Below are positions 25,158-38,069 of a stretch of DNA of 64,000 bases, in pieces (position 1 is the stretch's first letter; each line of letters begins with the position of its first letter). Under the pieces are notes generated by a model. It worked only from the letters and a program-made list of their open reading frames with translations. It was not told the DNA's origin and made no database searches. Both the position numbers and the translations under genes were made by a program. The DNA comes from Bidens hawaiensis (lineage: Eukaryota; Streptophyta; Magnoliopsida; Asterales; Asteraceae). The stretch spans positions 372,001 through 436,000 of the forward strand of contig JAIQDT010001663.1 in NCBI GenBank assembly GCA_021521415.1, read 5' to 3'.

Positions 25158-27146
25158 TGTATGACCCCGAATCTCGGGAATCCTACAGTTGGTAATCATA
25201 CAAAAAACTTAACAAATTATTAAACCCAGGACAATTCATTTCATTTCAAAAACTAGTTCAGAGTATAAAATCAACGGAAAATCATAAGTACTAAAACAAG
25301 TTCCCAAAACCAAATTTAAATTTGTCTAGTAATAATTGAAAAGAAACAATGTTCATTATTGAAATTCCCGACTAGATATGCCTTCAACTGTCCAAGTTGT
25401 CTTGAGCACATCCAAGCGGTAAGTATCCTCCTCTTAACCTGAAACTCACACTAACATACACACAAAGTCAACTTGAGCTGAGTTAGTTCAAGTTTTAATA
25501 AACAACATTATATAAATCATTTCAAGAGTTCAACATATAATACGAGATATGAACAGTTAGGCCATAATAAACGATAAGTAGTCATACTTATATATCTATA
25601 TAATTATATCCCCATGCCTAACATCCAAGTAATAACATCAGGGTCGAGCACACATACAACCCAAACACATAACATTCCATCCATTGTATGCAAACACAAA
25701 GTAGGCATACGCAAACATCCGTAGTCGATAACGACTAATTAACATCGCCAATCATTGGCCATAAAGTAACACATGCATTAACATACGTATATAATATTCC
25801 AAGATATATCATACTACAAGTAAGCCTATGGGCCATAAGGTATCACATGTGTATACATACTTAAATATCATCACAAAATATACCATAGTACAAGTGAGTC
25901 TATGCAAAATCATTTAAGCGGTTTATCAAGTAAAAACAGTTCGGTGTGTATGCTAGCCCAAAACTTGAAGAGAGTGAAAAGGGGCATCATGAACTCACCT
26001 GACACGAGGCACCAAGTCACCACGAGCTAGAGGGCCCCTAAGTAATTCCACAACTCACGCGCTAGTCGGATTATATACAATAGTTACTAACGACACCGAA
26101 TGGACTTGTTTATCCTATGAGGCGTTCTAATATGGTTCAAGTTACCTAAAGCCTCAACCTCACCAAGTTTGATTAAAACATCCCCCTGGGCCTTATATTT
26201 ACCAAAACGACCCATAGTTGCTCTCGAGAACAAAGAATTCCCGAATTACCCCCGGAAGCACTAGGTGAGACGAATATGCGCGTTTAAGAGTTGTTTAGGC
26301 GCTTAACATCCAACTCAGCCCCGTGTGGACCCAATTTGATAAATTCACAGCCTACTACCCCACACAACACTACATGAGTTAGATGGGTCGGTAACTCGCA
26401 AGCACAACGCACCAACTATTCAATAAACACGAATACGCGTTGTACCGACCCATATGAGTAACCGACAACCAATTCAGCCCCAATACTTTAAAAAATGATT
26501 TTCCAACATCCCGTACACCAAACCGAAGTCACCCGAACTTAATTGGTCGTTAGTTACACAACACTCGCGTTAAACGCAACAATTCACTATTCTAGACAAC
26601 CGAAAACTAACTTTCAATCTACAACTAATTGACCAACCAAATGACCACCAATGAATATGATTTTAAAGTATGTTATATTGGACATACCTAGGAAGACTGT
26701 GGAGCAAAAACCTTTGTCAAAACAGCCCCGAAAGTACTTGAATGGACAGCCACCAGGTAAGCCTAAAACAAGCGATTTTACGATCAATACTCGAGATATA
26801 AAGATGAATTAGGGTGCAAAAGACTAGTAGGGATGTAGGGTTAACCTTGAATTGAAGTTTGACACTTGGAATTGGCTGCAAAAAAACAAAAATTGAAGAC
26901 CTAGTTGTTGCCTTTTGCGCCGATCGGACAAGCAAAGGGGCTAGGATTCTTTTGTTTTATGATATAAAACACAAGTTACACTCTAGTCCCTCATGTATGA
27001 AAGGTGAAACAACTTGAGTGGAAAGTTAATAGATTTTACTTACAGGAATGACGTGAAGACCCCCCGGTGAAAGACGGATAAACCCCGAAAGATATACATA
27101 CTCTACATAACTCTAAATCATCGAACTGAAATTAACGGGCGTTACA
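25158..27146 (-). mobile_element. Nested solo-LTR-like element N1 (2.0 kb), 5-bp TSD
   Basis: Plus-strand ends are TGTATGACCCCGAATC... and ...AACGGGCGTTACA, flanked by the perfect 5-bp duplication ataca (25153-25157 and 27147-27151). TG...CA ends, no coding region. It is a different family from S1-S5 by its terminal sequence, inserted in S2. Confidence 0.7.
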
Positions 27147-27304
27147 ATACACGAAACTTGTAAGGAGATTATTTGACACAAAACGTTTAGCTTTAGGATG
27201 TCGGGTAATTAAAATATTGTTTACTTAGTATTTAATATTAATTATAATATATTATAAATCATCAAAATAAATTAAAACAATCAAAATAGAAAAATACCAA
27301 AAAA

Positions 27305-27395
27305 AAACTCACTGGCCGGACTCGAACCCGCGACCTCAGGCCGGACAAGGTTTGAACAAACACACCCTAGCCAACTGTGTCAGGGTGTCAGTTGG
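27305..27395 (-). other. tRNA-like sequence with Pol III B-box inside S2
   Basis: On the minus strand: 'agttggctagggtgtg' (resembling an A box), then 'gaggtcgcgggttcgagtcc' (a good B box, GGTTCGAGTCC). Spacing of about 40 bp fits a tRNA-derived promoter. It does not fold by eye into a full cloverleaf with anticodon, so it is not a functional tRNA gene; it could be a SINE head or tRNA relic. Confidence 0.45.
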
Positions 27396-28205
27396 TTATA
27401 TTTTATAAACGTTTATATTTATACATAAACAAACAAAAACCCACTTTTAATCAAGAACCCTAACTTTGAATCGTTCAATCCGTTAATGTTTGTTTGAATT
27501 GATGTTGGGGTTATTAATCACTACATCAAAACGAACTAAACCATATAACTGATTACCTAATTCGTTGACTAAAACTAGGTCAATTGCGACGTCACAGAGC
27601 CGGCAACGAAGACACACGAACAGGTATAACGAGACTTCAACGATCCAATTAATTAAGGGGGTTTGGTTTGCGATGGTATGAGAGGTGTGTAGACACGTTT
27701 AATTGAACTATGATCCATCCTAGGTTATATACTGGATTCTAGGTTAAGTCGGTTCACAAATAAATCAATTACGCGTTTGTTTTGATCTTGTTTCCCAATT
27801 GTTTGAGTCGTTTAGGCCAATAATGACAAGGGCAATCTTAACCATGATTCAATTCCTAATTTAAATCAATAATTGTGGCTCAAGAAAGGTAAATGGGTCA
27901 CGTGTTTGGGTATACGGGTCAAGGTTAAAGGGTTTGGGTAAATGGGTCATAAAGAGGATACATAAAACTTACATTTAGTCCTTGGAGAATTGTTATGGAT
28001 ACAATAGAGGATAAAAGTTTACATTTAGGCCAAAAATGTACATTTTTGAAAGTTAAATATATTTTAAATAAATATAATAAATAAATATAGATGGTATAGA
28101 AATTCCTCGATAAACGTGATACGCTTTTAGTGTTAAAAATTTCCCGATCAAAAAACGGGTCGAGTAATGGGTATGAGTTGTTCGTGGAAAACCCGAGTTG
28201 TTACA

Positions 28206-28963
28206 CTGTTCTCTCAACCTGCCCTCAATATATTTATCAATGGTTAAACCTTTGCATTTGCCAATATTTGCACTTTATTTGATACAATGTATATAAGAAT
28301 CCATGATAGTGAGAAAAAAATTATAAATAAATATAGATTATTTGGGTTGTCATTAATTTTTGGGCCTAGTAGGGACTCATGTGATGATTAAGATGGTGAA
28401 TCTCTCATTTTATTTTTCTTTGACACATAGATTGTTCATTTCTTCATTTTGGGCTTCAATTTCTTCATTTTAAAAGTATCGATTTAGTTTTCACTATGCG
28501 GGGCTAGCAGCCACCGGTAGACTTTTGTTTTCCTTTAACAAGGCTATCATCAACTCGTGGGAGGACTAAGAAGCTGATTCTCTTAACCTGCCCTTAATAT
28601 TTCGATCAATGGTTAAACCTTCGCATTTGCCAATATATCCACTTTATTTGATAAAATGTGTATAAGAATCCATGATTGTGAGAAAAAAATTATAAATAAA
28701 TATAGATTACTTGGGTTGTTTTTAATTTTCGGGCCTAGTAGGGACTCATAGGATGATTAAGATGGCGAGTCTCTCATTTTATTTTCCTTTGACACATAGG
28801 GTGTTCATTTTTCTTCATTTTGGGCTTCCATTTATTCATTTTAAGAGTCTCGATTTTGTTTTCACTATGCGGGACTAGCAGCCACCGGTAGACTTTTGTT
28901 TTCCTTTAACGAGGCTATCATCGACTCGAGGGGTGACTAAGAAACTGATTCTCTCAACCAGCC
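28206..28963 (+). repeat. Satellite block B (two monomers)
   Basis: Units begin at 28206, 28574 and 28945 ('ct.(a)ttctct.aacc'), giving periods of 368 and 371 bp. Same orientation as the other blocks. Ends in cagcc, the target duplication of S3. Confidence 0.92.
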
Positions 28964-31900
28964 TGTGACAATTGAGCCAAAACAAGGTACACCTCAGTAC
29001 GTATTTACCAATTAAGCAAATAAACGCCTTTTGCGTAACAAACGAACGATTAACCGAACGGGTCGGGTTATGACCCAGATATCTTGGGGGGGCATTTATA
29101 AGTGATATACGATCTATACAAGCTAAAATATTAGAAATATGGTCTTAGTTTGATAGCAAACAAGTTAAACGAAAACATGCTCGTTTAACCACTAGCTATA
29201 GATTTAAACGAGAAAGATAGTTACAAACCAAGCATTGTATCATCCGTTAAGCCGAAAAAGACTTACCAAACACTTTTGAAATGTTTTAAGCGATCCGTGA
29301 AAATATTTTTGATTTTTACAAACATAAAGTATGTTTTTATAATTTTACTCAAAACTAGCCGAAAAACACTCGTTTTCGCGTTGTTTAACGCACCCGATAA
29401 GTTTTTCGCGCCAAAAACCGAACCCGAACTAAATTTGGACCAGGCTTTTCGTATTTGGGCTTGAGAAACCAGATTAATGGGCCAAAACAGCCCATCATGG
29501 GCCCAAAGAGACTTCCGATCGGCAGCCCACCCCCACCCCCCATTCTTTTTATAAAACTTGTTTAGGAAGCTTGTTTATCCAATTTGGTTTATAAAATCTG
29601 AGGTCCAAGAAGCTGCATCCTAAAATTCCAGAAAACCTTCAAACCCTAAGGTAAGAAGCTTAAATAAGTAACTTTTATGCTTGTTTAATACCATAAAAAC
29701 ATGTCTTGGTTACTAAAAATCATTCCTAACCGTGTAAAAATTCTAAAAATGGTCCGTAAACATGTTTTGATCATAAAAACGGTAAGGAACCTGTTTTGAT
29801 AGTTTTTTTGGCCATAAACAAAAATTAAAGGGTTGAAACGACGTTTCTACGGTTCAAAAGTTCGTTTTTGTGCACTAGCCAAAACCCTAACTTAAGGGCT
29901 GTTATGTTGATAAAATATTGCTTGGTTTGTGATATAGGACTTGTACCTAGCTTGCTTAGAAGCACAAGAACCTAAAAACTTGATTAAAAGGTCGGAAACG
30001 AGCCAAACCCGCTAAGGTAATGCCGAAACACTCGCTCACGGGCTATTTAAATTAAGGTTGTGATGTGCATATTTTTTAGACATGAAATTTTGCAGGGACA
30101 TCAGGGACCATGTCAATGACTCCCTGTTTAAATTTGGTAATTTTTCGACCATCCGAGAATATTTGGCGAATTTATTACCGAATTGGGACGTTTATTTGGG
30201 AAAAATAGCTACAATACTTCAAAAATTATGAAATTTTTCTGGGAACTCAGATTTGATGTATTTTGATCACATATGAATTTTGGGATCATTTGAATAAGTT
30301 TATAGGTGTTTTGTTTATTTGCATTCGTGTGAATTTTTACAGCCGAATTTGGGCCGAAAAGAATATCGCACGAGCTTTTTACATTCTGGAATTGATACAG
30401 GTTGTTTTGGGACATGATTTGAGTATTCAGGAATTTTTGGAAATTGTTTGGGGTCAACGGACGATTTTCAGACGAAATATAGCTGATAAAATAAATTTTT
30501 ATAAATTAATAAATCAGTAAATAAATTCCAGAAATATTTTTATAAAAATATACATATTTTAATTGATAAGTGATTAAGTTTTCATAATTTAATGATTAAC
30601 GGTTAATTAATTATGTTAGTCTGAATATTAAACAAATTCAGTTTTTATAAAAACGGCAAGTTCGCGACTAGTGAATCTGCGGGATTATCAAAACACCAAG
30701 AGTGATCAAAAATCATATTTTTGGACTAATTAAGTAAAAATGAATTTTTCTATGAGAAACCTGGACAATCCGGGTGGATTGTGCGCGTTTCTTCTCAAAT
30801 CAAACTGTATAAACGAAAACGGGCCCCGTGGCTAATCCGGGACCCCAGTATGTGATCTTTCTTTATAACTTAATCATTTTATTAACCAATACATTTACCC
30901 AAGCTTATTTTCCCATAACTGTTTTCTGAACGCGTAAACGAACAACTTGGCCTAGCTGGGAAAACGGGAGTCTGGGCCAAGTTCGGTTTTAAGTATTAGA
31001 CGTTGAACAACATCACAACCTAAGCCTATTGCCACTTTCTGGGCGTTCCAGCTACACCCAGATTAGTTATACAGCCCATTTTAGTATTGAGATTATAATA
31101 ATATTAAAATATTAATATTATTATAATATTGATTATAGGAACTACTGATAGCGGACCGAACAAACCACGAGTTGATACAGTACTGAATATCTACTAAACC
31201 GTGAGTTTCATGACCCCACTTTTAAACTGTTTTACGAACTTTTGGGGTGAAAAGCATGTTTGATTACATATACATACCTGAAACATGTACTGATGTGAAT
31301 TATCTAAGTGCTAACACACGAAAGTCCCCACGATCACAGTGATTAACTTCGAGCCGGTGGCTTGTGAATAGTACTATTTGTTTGACAAACCCAAACGGAA
31401 TCGGCCTGGTTGCCGTGTCACATAGCGCCGTTTGCACATGACCATATTAATACAAACAGGCTATGTAGTGTTAGACATAGCTACCGGGGCATGTTGTGGG
31501 CGGAAAGGGGCCACAGTGGTTGATGGAGCGTGGGAAATGGATGCACGCAGCACATACAGTCAAGGCTTCACTGTAGCTTAGCATAATTACATCATTCACA
31601 TACATACATACTTATTTCATGATTACAAGTGTTAACTTCTGAATACTAATTACTGTTTTCTTGAAACTCGTGAAACTCACCAACTCTAGTAGTTGACCCG
31701 TTTTAAACTGCTTTTCAGGTGTACCTAAATCGGAGTAATTTGGTGATCTGTTACTTGCCTGAGGTGTGTGGTCGATGCTACGTGAATAGAAGCAAGGGCG
31801 ATAGTAGTAAGAATGTATAGTTAACGAACTAGTTTTGTTTGTATCGCCTAGACTGTAAAACAATGATAGAACGAAGAAATGTAATATATTGTAAATTAGT

Positions 31901-31994
31901 TTGTAATGTTTCTTTATAAACAATGTGTTGATATCAGAGGTGTCTGTTACATTCCCGTTTTACGCTTCCGCATTGTGCTAGTCGGGGTGTGACA
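28964..31994 (+). mobile_element. Solo-LTR-like element S3 (3.03 kb), perfect 5-bp TSD
   Basis: Ends TGTGACAATTGAGCC... and ...GTCGGGGTGTGACA, flanked by cagcc (28959-28963 and 31995-31999). It lies within a satellite monomer whose sequence resumes exactly after the duplication. There is no coding region, only short frames. Same family as S4 (33956-36996), in the opposite orientation and almost equal length. An AT-only hairpin at 31092-31127 (15-bp arms) is conserved in all copies. Length and TG...CA ends fit the long LTRs of some plant gypsy lineages; the parent family cannot be named. Confidence 0.85.
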
Positions 31995-33955
31995 CAGCCC
32001 TCAATATTTCGATCATTGGTTAAACCTTCGCGTTTGCCAATATATCCACTTTATTTGTTACAATATGTATAAGAATTCATGATTGTGAGAAAAAAAATTA
32101 TAAGCAAATATAGATTACTTGGATTGTTTTTAATTTTTGGGCCTAGTAAAGACTCATGGGATGATTAAAATGGAGAGTTTCTTATTTTATTTTTCTTTGA
32201 CACGTAGGGTGTTCATTTATTCATTTGGGCTTCAATTTCTTTATTTTAAGAGTGTCTATTTTGTTTTCACTATGCGGGGCTAGCAGCCATCGGTAGACTT
32301 TTTTTTTCCTTTAACGAGGCTATCATCGACTCGCGTGATGACTAAGAAGTTGATTCTCTCAACCGGCCCTCAATATATCGATCAATGGTTAAACCTTCGC
32401 ATTTGCCAATATTTCCACTTTATTTGATACATAATAAGAATCCATGTTTTTGAGAAAAAAATTATAAATAAATATAGAATATTTGGGTTGTTTCTAATTT
32501 TCGGGGTTAGTAGGGACTCATGGGATGATTAAGATGGTGAGTCGCTCACTTTATTTTTCTTTGATAGATAGGGTGTTCATTTCTTCATTTTGGGCTTCAA
32601 TTTCTTCATTTTAAAAGTGTCTATTTTGTTTTCACTATGCGGGGCTAGCAGCCCCCGGTAGACTTTCATTTTCCTTTAACGAGGCTATCATCAACTCGTG
32701 GGATGACTAAGAAGCTTATTCTCTCAACCTGCCCTCAATATTTCGATCAATTGTTAAACATTCGCCTTTGCCAATATATCCACTTTATTTGATACAATGT
32801 GTATAAGAATCCATGATTGGGAGAAAAAAATTATAAATAAGTATAGATTATTTGGGTTGTTTTTAATTTTTGGGCATAATAGTGACCCATGGGATGATTA
32901 AGATGGTGAGTCTCTCATTTTATTTTTCTTTGAGACGTAGAGTGTTCATTTCTTCATTTTCAGCTTCCATTTTTTCATTTTAAGAGTGTCGATTTTGTTT
33001 TCACTATGCGAGGCTAACACCCACCGGTAGACTTTTGTTTTCCTTTAACGAGGCTATCATCGACTAGTGGGATGACTAAGAAGCTGATTCTCTCAACCTG
33101 GCCTCAATATTTCGATCAATGGTTCGACCTTCGCATTTGCCAATATATCCACTTTATTTGATACAATGTGTATTAGAATCCATGATTATGAGAAAAAAAT
33201 TATAAATAAATATAGATTATTTGGGTTGTTTTTAATTTTTGGTCCTAGTAGGGACTCATGGGATGATTAAGATGGTGAGTCTCTCATTTTATTTTTCTTT
33301 AAGACGTAGAGTGTTCATTTCTTCATTTTGGGCTTCCATTTCTTCATTTTAAGAGTGTCGATTTTGTTTTCACTATGCGGGGCTAGCAGCCATCGGAAGA
33401 TCTTTTAATTCCTTTAACGAGGCTATCATCGACTCGTGGGATGACTAAGAAGCTGATTCTCTCAACCTACCCTCAATATTTCGATCAATGGTTAACCTTC
33501 GCATTTGCCAATATTTCCAATTTATTTGATACAACGTGTATAAGAATCCATGATTGTGAGAAAAAGATTATAAATAAATATAGATTATTTGGATTGTTTT
33601 TAATTTTTGGGTATAGTAAGGACTCATGGGATGATTAAGATGGTGAGTCTCTCATTTTATTTTTCTTTGACCATAGCGTGTTCATTTCTTCATTTTGTGC
33701 TTCCATTTCTTCAATTTAAGAGTGTCGATTTTGTTTTCACTATGCGGGGCTAGCAGCCACCAGTAGACTTTTGTTTTCCTATAACGAGGCTATCATAGAC
33801 TCGAGGGATGACTAAGAAGCTGATTCTCTAAACCTACCCTCATTATTTCGATCAATGGTTAAACCTTCGCATTTGCCAATATATCTACTTTATTTGATAC
33901 AGTGTGTATAAGAACTCATGATTGTGAGAAAAAAATTGCAAACAAATATAGATTT
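31995..33955 (+). repeat. Satellite block C (about five monomers)
   Basis: Unit starts are at 32350, 32715, 33084, 33453 and 33820; periods 365, 369, 369 and 367 bp. Neighbouring units differ by scattered point changes and short indels. This block separates the inverted elements S3 and S4, and ends in gattt, the S4 target duplication. Confidence 0.93.
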
Positions 33956-36900
33956 TGTCACACCCCGACTAGCACAATGCGGAAGCGTAAAACGGGAATG
34001 TAACAGACACCGCTGATATCAACACATTGTTTATAAAGAAACATTACAAACTAATTTACAATATATTACATTTCTTCGTTCTATCATTGTTTTACAGTCT
34101 AGGCGATACAAACAAAACTAGTTCGTTAACTATACATTCTTACTACTATCGCCCTTGCTTCTATTCACGTAGCATCAACCACACACCTCAGGCAAGTAAC
34201 AGGTCACCAAATCATTCCAATTTAGGTACACCTGAAAAGCAGTTTAAAACGGGTCAACTACTAGAGTTGGTGAGTTTCACGAGTTTCAAGAAAACAGTAA
34301 TGAGTATTCACAAGTTAACACTTGTAATCATGAAATAAGTATGTATGCATGTGATGTAATTATGCTAAGCTACAGTGAAGCCTGAACTGTTCGTGCTGCA
34401 TGCCTCCATTTCCCACGCTCAATCAACCAATGTGGCCCCTTTCCGCCCACAACATGCCCGGTAGCAATGCCTAACACTACATAGCTGGTTCGTAAAAATG
34501 AAATATGGACATGTGCAAACGGGATAATGTCTCAGCAACCGTGCTGGCCCCGCTTGGGTTTGTCAAACCAATAGTACTATTCACAAGCCACCGGCTCGAA
34601 GTTAATCACTGTGATCGGGGGGACTTTCGTGTGTTAGCACTTAGATAGTTCACATCAGTACATGTTTCAGGTATGTATATGTAATCAAACATGCTTTTCA
34701 CCCCAAAAGTTCGTAAAACAGTTTAAAAGTGGGGTCATGAAACTCACGGTTTAGTAGATATTCAGTACTGTATCAACTCGTGGTTTGTTCGGTCCGCTAT
34801 CAGTAGTTCCTATAATCAATATTATAATAATATTAATATTTTAATATTATTATAATCTCAATACTAAAATGGGCTGTATAACTAATCTGGGTGTAGCTGG
34901 AACGCCCAGAAAGTGGCAATAGGCTTAGGTTGTGATGTTGTTCAATGTCTAATACTTAAAACCGAACTTGGCCCAGACTCCCGTTTTCCCAGCTAGGCCA
35001 AGTTGTTCGTTTACGCGTTCAGAAAACAGTTATGGGAAAATAAGCTTGGGTAAATGTATTGGTTAATAAAATGATTAAGTTATAAAGAAAGATCACATAC
35101 TGGGGTCCCGGATTAGCCACGGGGCCCGTTTTCGTTTATACAGTTTGATTTGAGAAGAAACGCGCATAATCCACCCGGATTGTCCAGGTTTCTCATAGAA
35201 AAGTTCATTTTTACTTAATTAGTCCAAAAATATGATTTTTGATCACTCTTGGTGTTTTGATAATCCCGCAGATTCACTAGTCGCGAACTTGCCGGTTTTT
35301 ATAAAAACTGAATTTGTTTAATATTCAGACTAACATAATTAATTAACCGTTAATCATTAAATTATGAAAACTTAATCACTTATCAATTAAAATATGTATA
35401 TTTTTATAAAAATATTTCTGGAATTTATTTACTGATTTATTAATTTATAAAAATTTATTTTATCAGCTATATTTCGTCTGAAAATCGTCCGTTGACCCCA
35501 AACAATTTCCAAAAATTCCTGAATACTCAAATCATGTCCCAAAACAACCTGTATCAATTCCAGAATGTAAAAAGCTCGTGCGATATTCTTTTCGGCCCAA
35601 ATTCGGCTGTAAAAATTCACACGAATGCAAATAAACAAAACACCTATAAACTTATTCAAATGATCCCAAAATTCATATGTGATCAAAATACATCAAATCT
35701 GAGTTCCCAGAAAAATTTCATAATTTTTGAAGTATTCTAGCTATTTTTCCCAAATAAACGTCCCAATTTGGTAATAAATTCGCCAAATATTCTCGGATGG
35801 TCGAAAAATTACCAAATTTAAACAGGGAGTCATTGACATGGTCCCTGATGTCCCTGCAAAATTTCATGTCTAAAAAATATGCACATCACAACCTTAACCC
35901 AAATAGACCGTGAGCGAGTGTTTCGGCATTACCTTAGCGGGTTTGGCTCGTTTCCGACCTTTTAATCAAGTTTTCAGGTTCTTGTGCTTCTAAGCAAGCT
36001 AGGTAAAAGTACTATATCACAAACCAAGCAATATTTCATCAACATAACAGCCCTTAAGTTAGGGTTTTGGCTAGTGCATAAAAACGAACTTTTGAACCGT
36101 AGAAACGTCGTTTCAACCCTTTAATCCGTGTTTATGGCCAAAAAAACTATCAAAACAGGTTCCTTACCATGTGTATGATCAAAACATGTTTATGGACCAT
36201 TTTTAGGATTTTTACAAGGTTAGGAATGATTTTTAGTAACCAAGACATGTTTTTATGGTATTAAACAAGTTTAAACAAGCATAAAAGCTACTTATTTAAG
36301 CTCCTTACCTTAGGGTTTGAAGGTTTTCTGGAAACTCAGGTTTAGAGCTGCTTGGACCTCAATTTTTATCAACTAAAATGAATGAACAAGCTTCCAAAAT
36401 AAGTTTTATAAAAGAATGGGGGTGGGGGGTGGGCTGCGGCCGGGATTCCTTATGGGCCTCCTTTGGGCTGTTTTGGCCCAATAATCTGGTTTCTCAAGCC
36501 CAAATACGAAAATCCCGGCCCAAATTTAGTTCGGGTTCGGTTTTTGGCGCGAAAAACTTATCGGGTGCGTTAAACAGCACGAAAACGAGTGTTTTTCGGC
36601 TAGTTTTGTGTAAAATTATAAAAACATACTATATGTTTGTAAAAATCAAAAATATTTTCACGGATCGCTTAAAACATTTCAAGTAAGTGTTTGGTAAGTC
36701 TTTTTTGGCTTATCGGATGATACAATGCTTGGTTTATAACTATCTTTCGCGTTTAAATCTATAGCGGGTAGTTAAACGAGCATATTTTTGTTTAACTTGT
36801 TTGCTATCAAACAAAGACCATATTTCTAATATTTTAGCTTGTATAGATCGTATATCACTTATAGATGGCCCCCCGAGATATCTGGGTCATAACCCGACCC

Positions 36901-36996
36901 GTTTGGTTAATCGTTCGTTTGTTATGCAAAAAGCGTTTATTTGCTTAATCGGTAATTACGTACTGAGGTGTACCTTGTTTTGGCTCAAATGTCACA
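33956..36996 (-). mobile_element. Solo-LTR-like element S4 (3.04 kb), inverted copy of S3
   Basis: Plus-strand ends TGTCACACCCCGACT... and ...GCTCAAATGTCACA; reading the minus strand it matches S3 end to end (for example, the frames at 30263-30520 and 35429-35686 translate identically on opposite strands). Flanks are gattt (33951-33955) and gatta (36997-37001), a 5-bp duplication with one change. Inserted independently of S3 at a different point of the satellite unit. Confidence 0.85.
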
Positions 36997-37890
36997 GATT
37001 ATTTGGGTTGTTTTTAATTTTTGTGTCATGTAGGGACTCATGGGATGATTAAGATGGCGAGTCTCTCATTTTATTTTTTTTTGACACATATTGTGTTTAT
37101 TTCATCATTTTGGGCTTTCATTTCTTCATTTGAAGAGTGTCGATTTTGTTTTCACTATGCCGGGCTAGCAGCCACCGGTAGACTTTTGTTTTCCTTTAAT
37201 GAGGCTATCATCCACTCGTGGGATGACTAAGAAGCTTATTCTCTCAACCTGCCCTTAATATTTCGATCAATGGTTAAACCTTCGCATTTGCCAATATATC
37301 CACTTTATTTGATACAATGTGTATAAGAATCCATGATTGTGAGAAAAAAATTATAAACAAATATAGATTATTTGGGTTGTTTTTAATTTTCGGGCCTAAT
37401 AGGTTCTCATGGGATGAATAAGATGATGAGTCTCTCATTTTATTTTTCTTTGACACGTAGGGTGTTCATTTCTTCATTTTGGGCTTCCATTTCTTCATTT
37501 TAAGAGTGTCGATTTTGTTTTCACTATGTGGGGCTAGCAGCCCCCGGTAGACTTTTGTTTTCCTTTAACGAGGCTATCATCGACTCGTGGGATGACTATG
37601 AAGCTTATTCTCTCATCCTGTCCTCAATATTTCGATCAATGGTTCAACCTTCGCATTTGCCAATATATCCACTTTATTTGATACAACGTGTATTAGAATC
37701 CATGATTGTGAGAAAAAAAATTATAAATAAATATAGATTATTTGGGTTGTTTTTAATTTTTGGGCCTAGTAAGGAATCATGGGATGATTAAGATGGTGAG
37801 TCTTTCATTTTATTTTTCTTTGACACATAGAGTGTTTATTTCTTCATTTTGTACTTCCATTTCTTCATTTGAAAAGTGTCGATTTTGTTT
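36997..37890 (+). repeat. Satellite block D (two and a half monomers), array end
   Basis: Unit starts are at 37235 and 37604 (period 369). The sequence leaves the satellite consensus at about 37890, after 'gtgtcgattttgttt', where unique sequence begins. Confidence 0.92.
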
Positions 37891-38069
37891 AATGTTGAAG
37901 TTTGAAAAATATTTATTGAGAATAATAAATATTGTTTCACTCGTCTCGAAACATAATATTCTTTTCAACGTATAATTTAGTCTGAAAACATCAAATATAT
38001 AAATTCTCATATATAATAATAAATAAAAGCCTTATAGATGATTGAACACATTAGTTCTCTTTCAAACTT

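Larger units (their letters stand above)
23884..28205 (-). mobile_element. Solo-LTR-like element S2 (4.3 kb including a nested element)
   Basis: Plus-strand ends are TGTCACACCCCATCC... and ...GAGTTGTTACA. It sits in a satellite monomer: left flank ...aagctgat and right flank ctgttctctcaacc, against the consensus ctgattctctcaacc, so the 5-bp duplication ctgat is intact on the left and has lost one base on the right. Removing the nested element (25158-27146 plus 5 bp) leaves about 2.3 kb. There are no coding frames. It contains two 'ggcatcgctaagcgaatcgggc'-like short repeats (24238-24310, 'taagcgaatcgggcg' twice). Confidence 0.7.

Noticed and set aside
30263..30520. 85-codon frame present in both S3 and S4
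   Set aside because: It is retained only because the two elements are near-identical copies; no domain, and it lies within LTR-type non-coding sequence.
37274..37456. 60-codon minus-strand frame in the satellite
   Set aside because: The same region in neighbouring monomers is broken by stops; open by chance.
28206..37890. CRISPR-like or other spaced repeat system
   Set aside because: Units are about 369 bp and continuous, without short repeats separating unique spacers; this is eukaryotic satellite DNA.
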